Shown here: piece by piece, positions 1 through 7,621 of the stretch
Numbering within the stretch: position 1 is the stretch's first letter
How the letters are laid out: each line of letters starts with the position of its first letter
Origin: Ktedonobacterales bacterium
Lineage (GTDB): Bacteria > Chloroflexota > Ktedonobacteria > Ktedonobacterales > Ktedonobacteraceae
Direction of reading: 5' to 3'
DNA length: 47,936 bases
Assembly (NCBI GenBank): GCA_027451525.1
Contig: DAIDJF010000042.1
Span: 1 to 47,936, forward strand
Translations under genes and position numbers: made by a program
The notes under the pieces: generated by a model
The model's database searches: none
What the model was told of the DNA's origin: nothing
The model's input: only the letters and a program-made list of their open reading frames with translations

Positions 1-120
1 ATCTAGGCTTGAAAAAGACAATATCTCTTATGATATCTAAGTGAATATTATGAATCAAATAGGTGTAGGCGGGTTAAATATTACTAAAACAGATAAAGCA
101 ATGGTCAATAAAGTTTTAGA
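1..120. other. AT-rich flank, probable end of an insertion
   Basis: The first 120 bases are much richer in A and T than the coding DNA that follows, and the dehydrogenase reading frame loses all family similarity when it enters them. I see no recognisable gene here. The simplest reading is the end of an inserted or rearranged segment whose remainder lies left of the window. No terminal inverted repeat or target duplication can be judged from one side. Confidence 0.35.
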
Positions 121-588
121 CAGCAACAGGTTATCAATCGGCTGTTTAACCGATGTGCTGACAATATTGATGATGCGTCCGCTCCCAGTTGCGCGCATAG
201 AGGGCAAGACAAGGCGAATCGCGCGCACCGTGCTGAGCAGGTTCAGTTCAAATGCAGCCTGCCATTGCGCATCATCGAATTGCTCAAACGTGCCAGATGG
301 TGGTCCACCTGCGTTATTGACCAGAATATCAATCCGCCCGAAAGTTTGGAGGGCTGCTTGCGTGATCGTCTCTAGATCGGCCTCTTTTGTGACATCGGTT
401 GGCACGGCGAGCACCGCATTTCCACTTGCGTGTTCAATGTGTTGTGCTACCTCTTTCAACAAGGATTGATTGCGTGCCCCTATAACGACACGCGCTCCCT
501 CTGCCGCGAGAGCTTCAGCACTGGCACGTCCCAGACCCTTGCTTGCTGCCAGGACGATTGCGACCTTGTTCTGTAAGCCAAAATCCAT
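55..588 (-). pseudogene. short-chain dehydrogenase/reductase, 3'-truncated
   Basis: The product begins with a Rossmann NAD(P)-binding segment (GLQNKVAIVLAASKGLGRA, glycine-rich motif near residues 14-20) and has the structural NNAGG motif of classical SDRs, so it resembles FabG-like 3-oxoacyl reductases. Family members run about 255-265 residues; this one stops at about 177. Similarity is clear up to the PIDNLLLS segment near residue 158. After that come about 20 unrelated hydrophobic residues and a stop, so the catalytic and substrate-binding C-terminal third is missing. The ATG at 588 is preferred over the GTG at 591 because AGGG lies 7 bases upstream. It follows the luciferase-like gene by about 20 bases and was probably co-transcribed with it. 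It is most likely a dead fragment. Confidence 0.7.
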
Positions 589-608
589 CACTGTTCCCTT
601 TCCAATAT

Positions 609-1574
609 TTAGCGCGCAATGCGTGGGAAAACGCTACTGGCAAAGGCGCGCATACCCTCGATATCATCCATCTCAAACCATTGCAGCATAAACTCTTCGA
701 CGCCTGCCTGCGCATACGTGTTGATCTGTTCCACAATCATATCCGCTGTGCCGACCAGAGCCTGACCCTTCTGGCTTAGGAGCGTGCAGACCTCTTGTAC
801 TGATTTGCCTGCAAATTCCGGGCGCGCCTGTATGCTGGAGAGTTTCTGACCGACCTCTGCCATGTCTTGCCCAAAAATCAGCGAGAGCATGAGCGTACGC
901 TGCACATCTTTGGCTTGGCGTCCTGCCGCCTTCAAAAGCGTATCAAGAGCTTGTGAGCGTTCTTGAAATGCGGCAGGCGGGAGATAGACACCATTCCAGA
1001 TATCGGCATAACGAGCAGCAAAGGCTAGTGTGCGCTTCATGCCGTTGCCACCGATCAGGATGCGTGGGCCGCCGGGATGCTGTGGACGTGGTAAAAGAAT
1101 GGCCTCGCGCAATTGAAAGAAACGCCCTTCATACGTGACTGGCTCATCGCTGCGCAACAGACGTGTCACGACCTCTAAACCATCTTCCAAACGGCCCATA
1201 CGTGTCGCGGTATCGCCCAGATCGAAGCCAAAATGCGTGTGTTCGCGCTCCTGCCAACCGCTACCCAGGCCGAGGATCATGCGTCCGCCGCTCAGATCAT
1301 CTAACGCAGCGGCTTGTCGGGCTAATAGAGCGGGATGGCGAAACGAGACTGGTGCGACCAGCGGCCCAAAATGAATGCGCTGGGTATGATCTGCCAGATA
1401 GGTGAGGGAGACAATCATCTCTAGTGATTCTTTATCTGGTGCTCCCATATTCGTAAAGTGATCGGAACGGAACAGACCGGCAAAGCCCAATGCCTCGGCC
1501 TCGCTCACGAGACGCCTCCAGCGTGCCCATGTCAGTCCATCCTGTCCCTCAATCATCAGCGAAAGTGCAACCAT
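609..1574 (-). CDS. luciferase-like (LLM class) flavin/F420-dependent oxidoreductase
   Basis: A 321-residue protein with the TIM-barrel layout of bacterial luciferase-like monooxygenases. It has an N-terminal strand and helix rich in aromatic residues (GFAGLFRSDHF), the LGPLVAPV-like strand (FGPLVAPVSFRHPALLAR), and the family signature GGRMILGLGSGW followed by E-R-E-H. These are typical of F420-dependent oxidoreductases in Chloroflexota and Actinobacteria. The substrate cannot be told from the sequence. The ATG at 1574 is preceded by AGGAG with 8-base spacing. It is the first gene of a probable two-gene unit with the truncated dehydrogenase. The leader upstream carries two hairpins. Confidence 0.85.
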   Translation of the reverse strand: MVALSLMIEGQDGLTWARWRRLVSEAEALGFAGLFRSDHFTNMGAPDKESLEMIVSLTYLADHTQRIHFGPLVAPVSFRHPALLARQAAALDDLSGGRMILGLGSGWQEREHTHFGFDLGDTATRMGRLEDGLEVVTRLLRSDEPVTYEGRFFQLREAILLPRPQHPGGPRILIGGNGMKRTLAFAARYADIWNGVYLPPAAFQERSQALDTLLKAAGRQAKDVQRTLMLSLIFGQDMAEVGQKLSSIQARPEFAGKSVQEVCTLLSQKGQALVGTADMIVEQINTYAQAGVEEFMLQWFEMDDIEGMRAFASSVFPRIAR

Positions 1575-1615
1575 AGCGTGTACTCCTGCCTGAAATACGT
1601 ATTATATCAATAAAT

Positions 1616-1667
1616 ATTGGCCTGCCAAAACAGGCCAATGATAGAAAACATGCTCTATCATAGCATG
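1616..1667 (-). promoter_or_regulatory. nested inverted repeats in the leader of the LLM oxidoreductase
   Basis: ATTGGCCTG (1616-1624) pairs perfectly with CAGGCCAAT (1631-1639) across a 6-base loop. Immediately beside it ATGATAGA (1638-1645) pairs with TCTATCAT (1654-1661), and CATGCT (1649-1654) can instead pair with AGCATG (1662-1667), so the last two are mutually exclusive. The spacing suggests regulator sites or RNA hairpins controlling the minus-strand gene. The factor is unknown. Confidence 0.45.
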
Positions 1668-1717
1668 CATAGCGTGTGACATGCCAATCGCATTCGTATA
1701 GGGTGTCGCACGTTCTA

Positions 1718-1726
1718 TGATATAAT
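1718..1726 (+). promoter_or_regulatory. extended -10 promoter
   Basis: TGATATAAT matches the extended -10 consensus TGnTATAAT exactly. No good -35 box sits 16-18 bases upstream, which is normal for extended -10 promoters. It would give the large BNR-repeat gene a leader of about 100 bases. Confidence 0.5.
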
Positions 1727-1831
1727 TTTGATAACCACATGTATGCTTGCTCATAGTGAATTGTATGCATGTTGTGTAAACCTCCTGTTTTAACCTGTAT
1801 TTCGCCTGTATTCGGTTAGAAAGCGTGTCAC

Positions 1832-4800
1832 ATGGCAGAGCAAACCTTTTTAGCGCATGACTCGGCTGCTAGCGAGACAACATTCCCTTCTCCCTCATTG
1901 TTACGTTCCCTCAAGTGGCGTCTGATTGGCCCCTATCGTGGTGGGCGCGTTGTCGCGGTCGCGGGTGACCCGATTGAGACGCAAACCTTTTATTTTGGCT
2001 CAACGGGCGGCGGCGTCTGGAAGACGAACGATGGCGGTGTGACCTGGGAAAATGTCTCCGATGGCTATTTCAAACGCGCCTCCGTTGGCGCAATTGCCGT
2101 TGCTGAGTCTGACCCCAATGTGATCTATGTTGGCATGGGCGAGTCCACCATTCGCGGCAACGTCTCGCATGGCGACGGTGTCTACAAATCGACCGATAAG
2201 GGCCGTACATGGACGCACCTGGGGCTGGCAGCGACACGCAATATCGCTAAAGTGCGCGTGCATCCGCATAATCCCGATATTGTCTATGTTGCTGCTCTGG
2301 GCCACGCGCACGGCAATAACGCGGAGCGCGGTGTCTATCGCTCTCTTGATGGTGGGGCATCCTGGCAGCATATCCTCTATCGCTCTGAGAAGGCGGGAGC
2401 CATTGACCTCGCGCTTGATCCGCAGAATCCGCGCATCATGTACGCCGCGTTCTGGGACGCCCGTCGTCTGCCTCACACGCTAGAGAGTGGTGGCGAAGAT
2501 AGCGGCATTTTTAAATCAAGCGATGGCGGCGAAACCTGGACAGAGATCACACGCAATCCTGGCTTGCCAAAGGGCTTACTTGGCAAGATTGGCATTGTAG
2601 CTTCGCCTGCACAGGCTGGACGGCTCTGGTTGATCGTTGAGGCCGAGGATGGCGCGGTTTTCCGCTCTGATGACTATGGCGCAACATGGCAGCGTATGAG
2701 CGAGGAGCGCAACCTACGGCAGCGCGCATGGTATTATCACCATATTATTGCCGACCCGCAGGATGCTGAGACGCTGTGGGTGCTGAACGTGCAGGCGTGG
2801 AAGTCAATTGATGGCGGCAAAACCTTCTTTGAGGTTAGCATCCCGCACGGCGACAATCACGACTTGTGGATTGACCCACGCAATCCGCGCCGCATGATCC
2901 AGGGCAACGACGGCGGCGCGAGTGTCAGCTTTAATAGCGGCGAAAGTTGGACAACTATTTACAATCAACCAACTGCTGAATTCTACCATGTTACCACTGA
3001 TAATCAGGTTCCCTATCGCGTCTACGGTGCGCAGCAGGATAATACAACGATCAGTGTTGCCAGTCGTTCCGCGCTCGCGGGTATCACGCACGAGGATTGT
3101 TACGAGATTGGCGGTGGCGAGAGTGGCTATATCGCTGTGCGTCCTGATAATCCCAATATCGTCTATGCTGGTAACTATCAGGGCTACATCACGCGCTATG
3201 ACCATCGCAGTCATCAATCGCGCAATATCGCGGTCTGGCCTGAACTGGCTTCTGGCTGGGGCGCGAAAGATCAGAAATACCGCTTCCAATGGACCGCGCC
3301 AATCCTGCTCTCGCCGCATGACCCCAACACGCTCTACATCACGGGCAATCACGTCTTCCGTTCAACCGACGAGGGCAACAGTTGGGAGATCATCAGTCCC
3401 GACCTGACGCGCAACGATATCAGCAAGCAAGAGGTGTCGGGCGGACCTGTGACGAAAGATAACACGGGCGCGGAATACTATTGCACAATTTTTGCTTTCG
3501 CCGAATCGCCCATCCAGGCGGGACTGTTCTGGGCAGGTTCCGATGATGGCCTTGTGCATATCTCTCGCGATGCTGGTAAAACGTGGACAAATATCACGCC
3601 GCCCGATCTGCCGGAGTGGGCCTTGATCAGCATTATCGAGCCATCGCCACACAATCCCGCGACCGCGTATGTGGCGGCAACACGCTACAAACTCGACGAT
3701 TTCCAGCCCTATCTATTCAGGACGGACGACTACGGGCAGACGTGGACGCTGATCACCAACGGCATTCGCCATGACGATTTCACGCGTGTGCTTCGCGAGG
3801 ACCCGCAACGGCGAGGCTTGCTCTACGCCGGAACCGAAACGGGCATCTATGTTTCTTTTAATAATGGCGTGTCCTGGCAAAGTTTGCAACTGAACCTGCC
3901 CGTTGTGCCAATCCATGACCTGATCATTAAGGACAACGATCTGATCGTGGCAACGCACGGGCGTGCTTTCTGGATTCTGGACGATATCACGCCGTTGCGT
4001 CAGGCCAACACGTCCATGCAGGAGCAGGCGACGTATCTGTTCAAGCCGCGTCCGACCACACGTTTCAAAACAAACTGGGGCTTTGCACGCCCAACGAAAG
4101 CGGGTCACTATTACCAGATGACGGGGGCGACGATGGTCTCGATTCGCCGTGTGGAGGGAGCGGATGGCGAACTTGAGAATCGCTATCTCGACACGGGCGA
4201 AAACCCGCCTGATGGTGTTGTCGTCTACTACTATCTGGCCCAGAAGCCAGAGGCCGCAATAATGCTGACCTTTCTCGACGCCGCTGGCAATGAGATCAAG
4301 TCATTCAGCAGTAAGACGCAAGATGCTGAGCAACAAGGCCAGAAGAAAGAAGGTGAGCGCAAGGAGCCACATGTACCCGCAGAAGTGGGAACCAATCGTT
4401 TTATCTGGGATATGCGCTATCCTGAAGCCACGCGCATCGAGGGCTATGTCGGTAACGAGTCCGCGCTTGCTGGTCCGCAGGTCGCCCCTGGTATCTATCA
4501 GGTGCGCTTGACGCTTGGTGAGCAGGCGATGAGCGAGACGTTTGAGATCTTGGCTGACCCACGCACGGGAGCCACCTCTGCCGATCTACAGGCACAAACC
4601 GCTCTGTTGCTGCAAATCCGCGATAAGCTTTCCGAGACGAACGAGGCGGTCAATACAATTCGCAGTGTGCGCCAGCAGGTTGAGGAGTGGGAGCAGCGTA
4701 TCAAGGGTCAGACTGATTTTGAGGTGTTGGCAAACTCCGCTCAAAGCTTGAAAGCGCAACTGGCAGCAGTCGAAGAGGAGTTAGTGCAGGTCAAGGCCAA

Positions 4801-5047
4801 GAGCCGCCAGGATACATTAAACTATCCTGCCAAGCTAAACGCCAAGCTCGCCGCGCTCGCGAGTGTGGTTGCCAGCGCGGATGCTGCTCCCACGCGCCAG
4901 TCCTACGCGCTTTTTGAAGACCTCTCGCAGCGTATCGGTGTACAACTAGCGCGCCTGCAAGCAATCATCGAGCGCGATGTGCAGGAGTTTAGCGCGCAGG
5001 TGCATGCCGCGAACGTGCCCGCGATTGTGCCTGTAGCGAAAAAATAA
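1832..5047 (+). CDS. giant BNR/Asp-box beta-propeller protein (sortilin/VPS10-like, glycosyl-hydrolase-annotated family)
   Basis: A 1,071-residue protein. About eleven Asp-box motifs of the form S/T-x-D-x-G-x-T/S-W are visible through residues ~60-690, for example TNDGGVTW, STDKGRTW, SLDGGASW, SSDGGETW, STDEGNSW and SRDAGKTW. These mark two sialidase/VPS10-type beta-propellers. A FlgD-like Ig segment follows (around residues 770-900, FIWDMRYPEATRIEGY region), and the C-terminal ~150 residues are predicted coiled coil. Many relatives are annotated as glycosyl hydrolases, but no catalytic residues can be assigned here. Unlike many secreted relatives it has no signal peptide, because the N-terminus is polar and starts directly before the first propeller blade. 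The ribosome-binding site is weak (AGAAAG). It is monocistronic and is followed by a repeat-rich gap. Confidence 0.85.
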   Translation: MAEQTFLAHDSAASETTFPSPSLLRSLKWRLIGPYRGGRVVAVAGDPIETQTFYFGSTGGGVWKTNDGGVTWENVSDGYFKRASVGAIAVAESDPNVIYVGMGESTIRGNVSHGDGVYKSTDKGRTWTHLGLAATRNIAKVRVHPHNPDIVYVAALGHAHGNNAERGVYRSLDGGASWQHILYRSEKAGAIDLALDPQNPRIMYAAFWDARRLPHTLESGGEDSGIFKSSDGGETWTEITRNPGLPKGLLGKIGIVASPAQAGRLWLIVEAEDGAVFRSDDYGATWQRMSEERNLRQRAWYYHHIIADPQDAETLWVLNVQAWKSIDGGKTFFEVSIPHGDNHDLWIDPRNPRRMIQGNDGGASVSFNSGESWTTIYNQPTAEFYHVTTDNQVPYRVYGAQQDNTTISVASRSALAGITHEDCYEIGGGESGYIAVRPDNPNIVYAGNYQGYITRYDHRSHQSRNIAVWPELASGWGAKDQKYRFQWTAPILLSPHDPNTLYITGNHVFRSTDEGNSWEIISPDLTRNDISKQEVSGGPVTKDNTGAEYYCTIFAFAESPIQAGLFWAGSDDGLVHISRDAGKTWTNITPPDLPEWALISIIEPSPHNPATAYVAATRYKLDDFQPYLFRTDDYGQTWTLITNGIRHDDFTRVLREDPQRRGLLYAGTETGIYVSFNNGVSWQSLQLNLPVVPIHDLIIKDNDLIVATHGRAFWILDDITPLRQANTSMQEQATYLFKPRPTTRFKTNWGFARPTKAGHYYQMTGATMVSIRRVEGADGELENRYLDTGENPPDGVVVYYYLAQKPEAAIMLTFLDAAGNEIKSFSSKTQDAEQQGQKKEGERKEPHVPAEVGTNRFIWDMRYPEATRIEGYVGNESALAGPQVAPGIYQVRLTLGEQAMSETFEILADPRTGATSADLQAQTALLLQIRDKLSETNEAVNTIRSVRQQVEEWEQRIKGQTDFEVLANSAQSLKAQLAAVEEELVQVKAKSRQDTLNYPAKLNAKLAALASVVASADAAPTRQSYALFEDLSQRIGVQLARLQAIIERDVQEFSAQVHAANVPAIVPVAKK

Positions 5048-5114
5048 TCGCCCTGCGTGAAATGTTGGAAAGGAACGTAGGGACCGATAATGGAGATGAA
5101 CAAAATAAATTGGT

Positions 5115-5259
5115 AAAACCGTAGGGACGCGATTTATCGCGTCCACGGGCGATTTATCGCAAGTCCAGGCAAAACGCAATTTTTTATGCGAGGACATTCC
5201 TCAGGTATGACTTGCGATAAATCGCCGTCGGACAAGATAAATCATGTCCCTACGGTTTT
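5115..5259. repeat. imperfect palindromic element (MITE/REP-like)
   Basis: The outer arms AAAACCGTAGGGAC (from 5115) and GTCCCTACGGTTTT (to 5259) are inverted repeats. The inner arms of 18 bases (5148-5165 and 5209-5226) are perfectly complementary, with about 43 unique bases between them. Each arm also contains its own small palindrome, for example GGACGCGA-TTTA-TCGCGTCC at 5125-5144. The GTAGGGRC...GATTTATC...GTCC core recurs at 5389-5412, 12503-12533 and 14648-14671, so this is a member of a dispersed family. No open reading frame is present, so any movement would need an enzyme supplied elsewhere. Confidence 0.7.
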
Positions 5260-5287
5260 TGTGATATTTCGGGTACGGCGATATAAT
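5259..5287 (+). promoter_or_regulatory. promoter of the lipoprotein gene
   Basis: TTGTGA (5259-5264) and TATAAT (5282-5287) are separated by exactly 17 bases. The -35 box overlaps the right edge of the palindromic element. The leader to the lipoprotein start would be about 210 bases and would contain a second repeat copy. Confidence 0.45.
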
Positions 5288-5388
5288 CCCCATAGCCCAG
5301 ACGTATTCCCATGTTATTTTGTTAAACACGATCATTACGCCCTTCGCCCCCTTTCGCGTGGCCTCCCTAGCGGTTCGACGCGCAACCA

Positions 5389-5412
5389 GGGCGTGATTTA
5401 TCACGCCCCTAC
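5389..5412. repeat. dispersed palindromic repeat, short copy
   Basis: GGGCGTGA-TTTA-TCACGCCC (5389-5408) is a perfect palindrome followed by CTAC, the complement of the GTAG that starts the other family members. It lies in the presumed leader of the lipoprotein gene. Confidence 0.6.
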
Positions 5413-5505
5413 ACCACCAGATACGGGAATGGGAACTTAACGCTCGTTCGTTGCGTCTTGGCATTACAGAGAATATTTCTTGACAAATATGCCAGGGAGG
5501 GCTTT

Positions 5506-6111
5506 ATGTTTAAGAGAAAGAGAGCGAGTGGAATAGTTCGTAAGGCGTTGTTCTCCTATGTCATGATTGGCTTTCTTACTATGTTGAGCGCGTGTGGTCA
5601 ACAGACATCGACAACAAATCAGCAGCCATCTTATACAAAAACGGTTGCTATGCAGGCAAGCTGGGCTATTATGTATAACGACGTGAAGAGCGCGAAAGCC
5701 GCTTCTGATGCCGTGCTGCTTGGCACGATTGAAAGTGTCAAGCGTGTGACGGGCGGTGGTAGTGCAGTGGGCGTGGTCGCGACCGACTTTGTGTTTAAAA
5801 TCGAACAGACGATTGTGGATGCGCATCATCTCTTGTATGGTTCGACAATTATCATCCATCAAACAGGTGGTATCACCAATAGCACAAAATTTGAAGTCAG
5901 CGATGATCCGTTATTCCTGGTCAACGAACACGCGCTACTTTTCCTGCGTATCTATCAGCCCGGCTATGCCTTCGTGGTCGGAGGGCCATCGGGCAGGTTT
6001 ATTGTTGAAAATAATCTGGTGAAGCCGAGATACAACCCGGAAGGCATGACCAGCATGCGCAACCAATCTGTTCCGGTCAAGGACTTCATTGCGCAAATAC
6101 AAAGTGCATGA
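5506..6111 (+). CDS. small secreted lipoprotein of unknown function
   Basis: The ATG at 5506 is chosen because AGGGAGG lies about 6 bases upstream. It gives 201 residues that start with a lipoprotein signal: basic N-terminus (FKRKRAS), hydrophobic core, and the lipobox LSAC near residue 30. The mature part is a mixed alpha/beta domain with several valine-rich strands (SDAVLLGTIESVK, then NEHALLFLRIYQPGYAFVVGG), a pattern seen in small OB- or SH3-like secreted domains. I do not recognise a family with certainty and assign no function. The signal implies export and lipid anchoring at the membrane outside. A 26-bp perfect hairpin follows the stop directly. Confidence 0.75.
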   Translation: MFKRKRASGIVRKALFSYVMIGFLTMLSACGQQTSTTNQQPSYTKTVAMQASWAIMYNDVKSAKAASDAVLLGTIESVKRVTGGGSAVGVVATDFVFKIEQTIVDAHHLLYGSTIIIHQTGGITNSTKFEVSDDPLFLVNEHALLFLRIYQPGYAFVVGGPSGRFIVENNLVKPRYNPEGMTSMRNQSVPVKDFIAQIQSA

Positions 6112-6115
6112 GGGT

Positions 6116-6185
6116 AAGCAAATTAAAAGTTCATACTATGTAAATATCCTGCACTTTTCACATAGTATGAACTTTTAATTTGCTT
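6116..6185 (+). terminator. 26-bp perfect hairpin after the lipoprotein gene
   Basis: Bases 6116-6141 are the exact reverse complement of 6160-6185, with an 18-base loop. The arm ends in CTTTT, so it can act as a rho-independent terminator. The stem is far longer than a normal terminator and is AT-rich, which raises the possibility of a different role. Confidence 0.65.
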
Positions 6186-6302
6186 TTATATCATAAACTT
6201 TATAAAAAATGGTAGTGATGTGATGATTAAAAATATAAATTAAATACGGTATAATATTTTTTATTGATTTCTATGTAAATAGGTTGTATTTGCTATCTGT
6301 TC

Positions 6303-6332
6303 TTGTTATTATTCTCTATTTTTGTGTATAAT
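6303..6332 (+). promoter_or_regulatory. promoter of the winged-helix gene
   Basis: TTGTTA (6303-6308) and TATAAT (6327-6332) are separated by 18 bases. The transcript would start near 6340 and run through the tandem repeat before reaching the GTG start at 6440. The surrounding ~200 bases (6190-6350) are very AT-rich and hold no gene. Confidence 0.45.
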
Positions 6333-6350
6333 ACTGAAGGGTTTAATAAA

Positions 6351-6409
6351 GCCATCCCAAGCCCGAAAGCCATCCCAAGCCCGAAAGCCATCCCAAGCCC
6401 GAAAGCCAT
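6351..6409. repeat. three exact 18-bp tandem repeats plus a 5-base remnant
   Basis: The unit GCCATCCCAAGCCCGAAA occurs at 6351-6368, 6369-6386 and 6387-6404 without a mismatch, then GCCAT begins a fourth copy. It lies between the promoter and the start of the winged-helix gene, and it is GC-rich inside AT-rich DNA. It could bind a regulator or vary in copy number. Confidence 0.9.
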
Positions 6410-6439
6410 TTATGATTTTAGCAACGAAAGAGGAATTTA

Positions 6440-6808
6440 GTGCATAATAATCGCGATAAGAATAAGAACAGACCTATAGCTTCCAAACTGGTTATTCGCC
6501 CGTCTATTGGTTCGCATCATATTTTACGCGACGATGTGCAACATCTTTTAATCATTGATCACGAGTGCTCGATTAGATTTTCGGAAATGCAGTATTGTGC
6601 CCTGAGACTGCTCTTGGCGGGAGATGCAGTGGCTGAAGAATATCTACTACAGGAAGTCTATGGAGAAGCTGCTACTATGATTGGGCATCAAACATTAGAT
6701 CAGCTTATCAGGAAGATACGTAATAAATTGCGTGCTGTAGGTTTAACTATCCTGCCAATTGAGCAAAGTGGCTATATACTTGTCGCTATTCCAGAAAGCG
6801 TAATGTGA
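6440..6808 (+). CDS. stand-alone OmpR/PhoB-type winged-helix DNA-binding protein
   Basis: A 122-residue protein starting at GTG with AGAGGA about 6 bases upstream. Residues ~50-118 fit the Trans_reg_C fold: a helix with LRLLLAGDAVAEEYLLQEV, then LDQLIRKIRNKLR (recognition helix) and the GYILV wing that normally ends such domains. There is no receiver domain, so it is not a standard response regulator. It probably binds DNA in response to something else, or constitutively. The neighbours downstream are three small hydrophobic proteins, so it may be the local regulator of that unit. Two long hairpins isolate its transcript on both sides. Confidence 0.75.
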   Translation: MHNNRDKNKNRPIASKLVIRPSIGSHHILRDDVQHLLIIDHECSIRFSEMQYCALRLLLAGDAVAEEYLLQEVYGEAATMIGHQTLDQLIRKIRNKLRAVGLTILPIEQSGYILVAIPESVM

Positions 6809-6822
6809 TCTATATCGCTGAC

Positions 6823-6874
6823 GAAAAGCTGTCTGATTTGAGAGCCAAATTATTCTCAAATCAGACAGCTTTTC
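6823..6874 (+). terminator. 21-bp perfect hairpin after the winged-helix gene
   Basis: Bases 6823-6843 are the exact reverse complement of 6854-6874 with a 10-base loop. The arm ends in CTTTTC. It probably terminates the regulator transcript. The next gene starts only 25 bases later, so that gene either depends on readthrough or has a promoter inside the hairpin. Confidence 0.6.
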
Positions 6875-6898
6875 ATCCCAAAAGAAGTAAAATTTTAT

Positions 6899-7396
6899 AT
6901 GTATTTGATCAGATTTTCTGTACCTATTGATGATGTTGCTCGTGTCAGGCAAGCAGTTCAAAAGTATAATTCTCTTCCATATGTTATAAAGATAGGTTCA
7001 GCTACGAGCAGGCATGTTTCTGTTCAGTATCCTTCTACTCATGGAAGCATTATGCCGAATGATTATTGCCCAAGTGGAAGTGGAGCTGTGTCTGGTCCAT
7101 ACTACTACTGGTGGGGAACTGCGTGGACCTTTAATCATTGCTTAATTCAACAACTTTGGATAATAGTCTATATTGATGGCTCTACAGCTTCGGGTATAGC
7201 TATTGTCTGTGGAGCTCTTACGGCGGGAGCTTGTGCCATTTTCGCTGGACTAGCAGGTACTGTAATCGTAGGGACGGTAGTAGCGTTACAGAGTGCTGAT
7301 GCTCAGTGCAATAATCGGGGAGCTAAAAAGAACTGCCTTTATGATAGGGGTACTAAAAAGATTTTTGAACGGAGAAAAATATGTTGCTTACTCTGA
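6899..7396 (+). CDS. small glycine/alanine-rich hydrophobic protein, bacteriocin-like
   Basis: 165 residues with no family I can name with confidence. The first ~45 residues look like a small alpha/beta leader (MYLIRFSVPIDDVARVRQAV). A tryptophan/tyrosine-rich stretch with WWGTAW follows near residue 92. Residues ~115-150 form a glycine/alanine/valine-rich hydrophobic segment (ASGIAIVCGALTAGACAIFA...), then a basic, cysteine-containing tail. This pattern resembles secreted membrane-active peptides and the WWG-type small proteins of Actinobacteria. It lacks a classical N-terminal signal. The next gene overlaps it by 16 bases and encodes a two-helix membrane protein, the usual arrangement for an immunity partner. 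Function is inferred only. Confidence 0.55.
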   Translation: MYLIRFSVPIDDVARVRQAVQKYNSLPYVIKIGSATSRHVSVQYPSTHGSIMPNDYCPSGSGAVSGPYYYWWGTAWTFNHCLIQQLWIIVYIDGSTASGIAIVCGALTAGACAIFAGLAGTVIVGTVVALQSADAQCNNRGAKKNCLYDRGTKKIFERRKICCLL

Positions 7397-7560
7397 AAAT
7401 AATAGCAGTCACTATAGGTTTTGTTGGTTCTATTAGTTTAGCATTTATGGCTTGGCGAAGGGTTCCCATATCAAAAAAGGATCAGAAAGTTTACTTGTAC
7501 ATTGCCGCACTCTTACTTTTGGTCATGAGTGCGTTGATGTTGTTTTATGGTGCAAGCTAA
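7381..7560 (+). CDS. 59-residue two-helix membrane protein, possible immunity protein
   Basis: An ATG overlaps the 3' end of the upstream gene by 16 bases and has GGAG 6 bases before it, so translation is probably coupled. The product has two hydrophobic helices (about residues 5-24 and 38-57) joined by a basic loop with RRVPISKKDQK. No family is recognised. The size, topology and overlap with a hydrophobic secreted-type protein suggest a bacteriocin immunity role, but an accessory membrane subunit is equally possible. Confidence 0.6.
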   Translation: MLLTLKIIAVTIGFVGSISLAFMAWRRVPISKKDQKVYLYIAALLLLVMSALMLFYGAS

Positions 7561-7621
7561 GACAACTCTCTTAATCTTGGCATAGGAGTGTTTGAGAGAA
7601 TTCCTACGAAAGGTTTGTTTT

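Noticed and set aside
41..469. Plus-strand frame opposite the truncated dehydrogenase
   Set aside because: No family features; it is antisense to a clear SDR domain.
5480..5485. TTGACA box before the lipoprotein gene
   Set aside because: A -10 at normal spacing would overlap the start codon, so it is probably chance.
6351..6409. Possible CRISPR array
   Set aside because: The repeats are contiguous with no spacers between them, and no cas genes are near.
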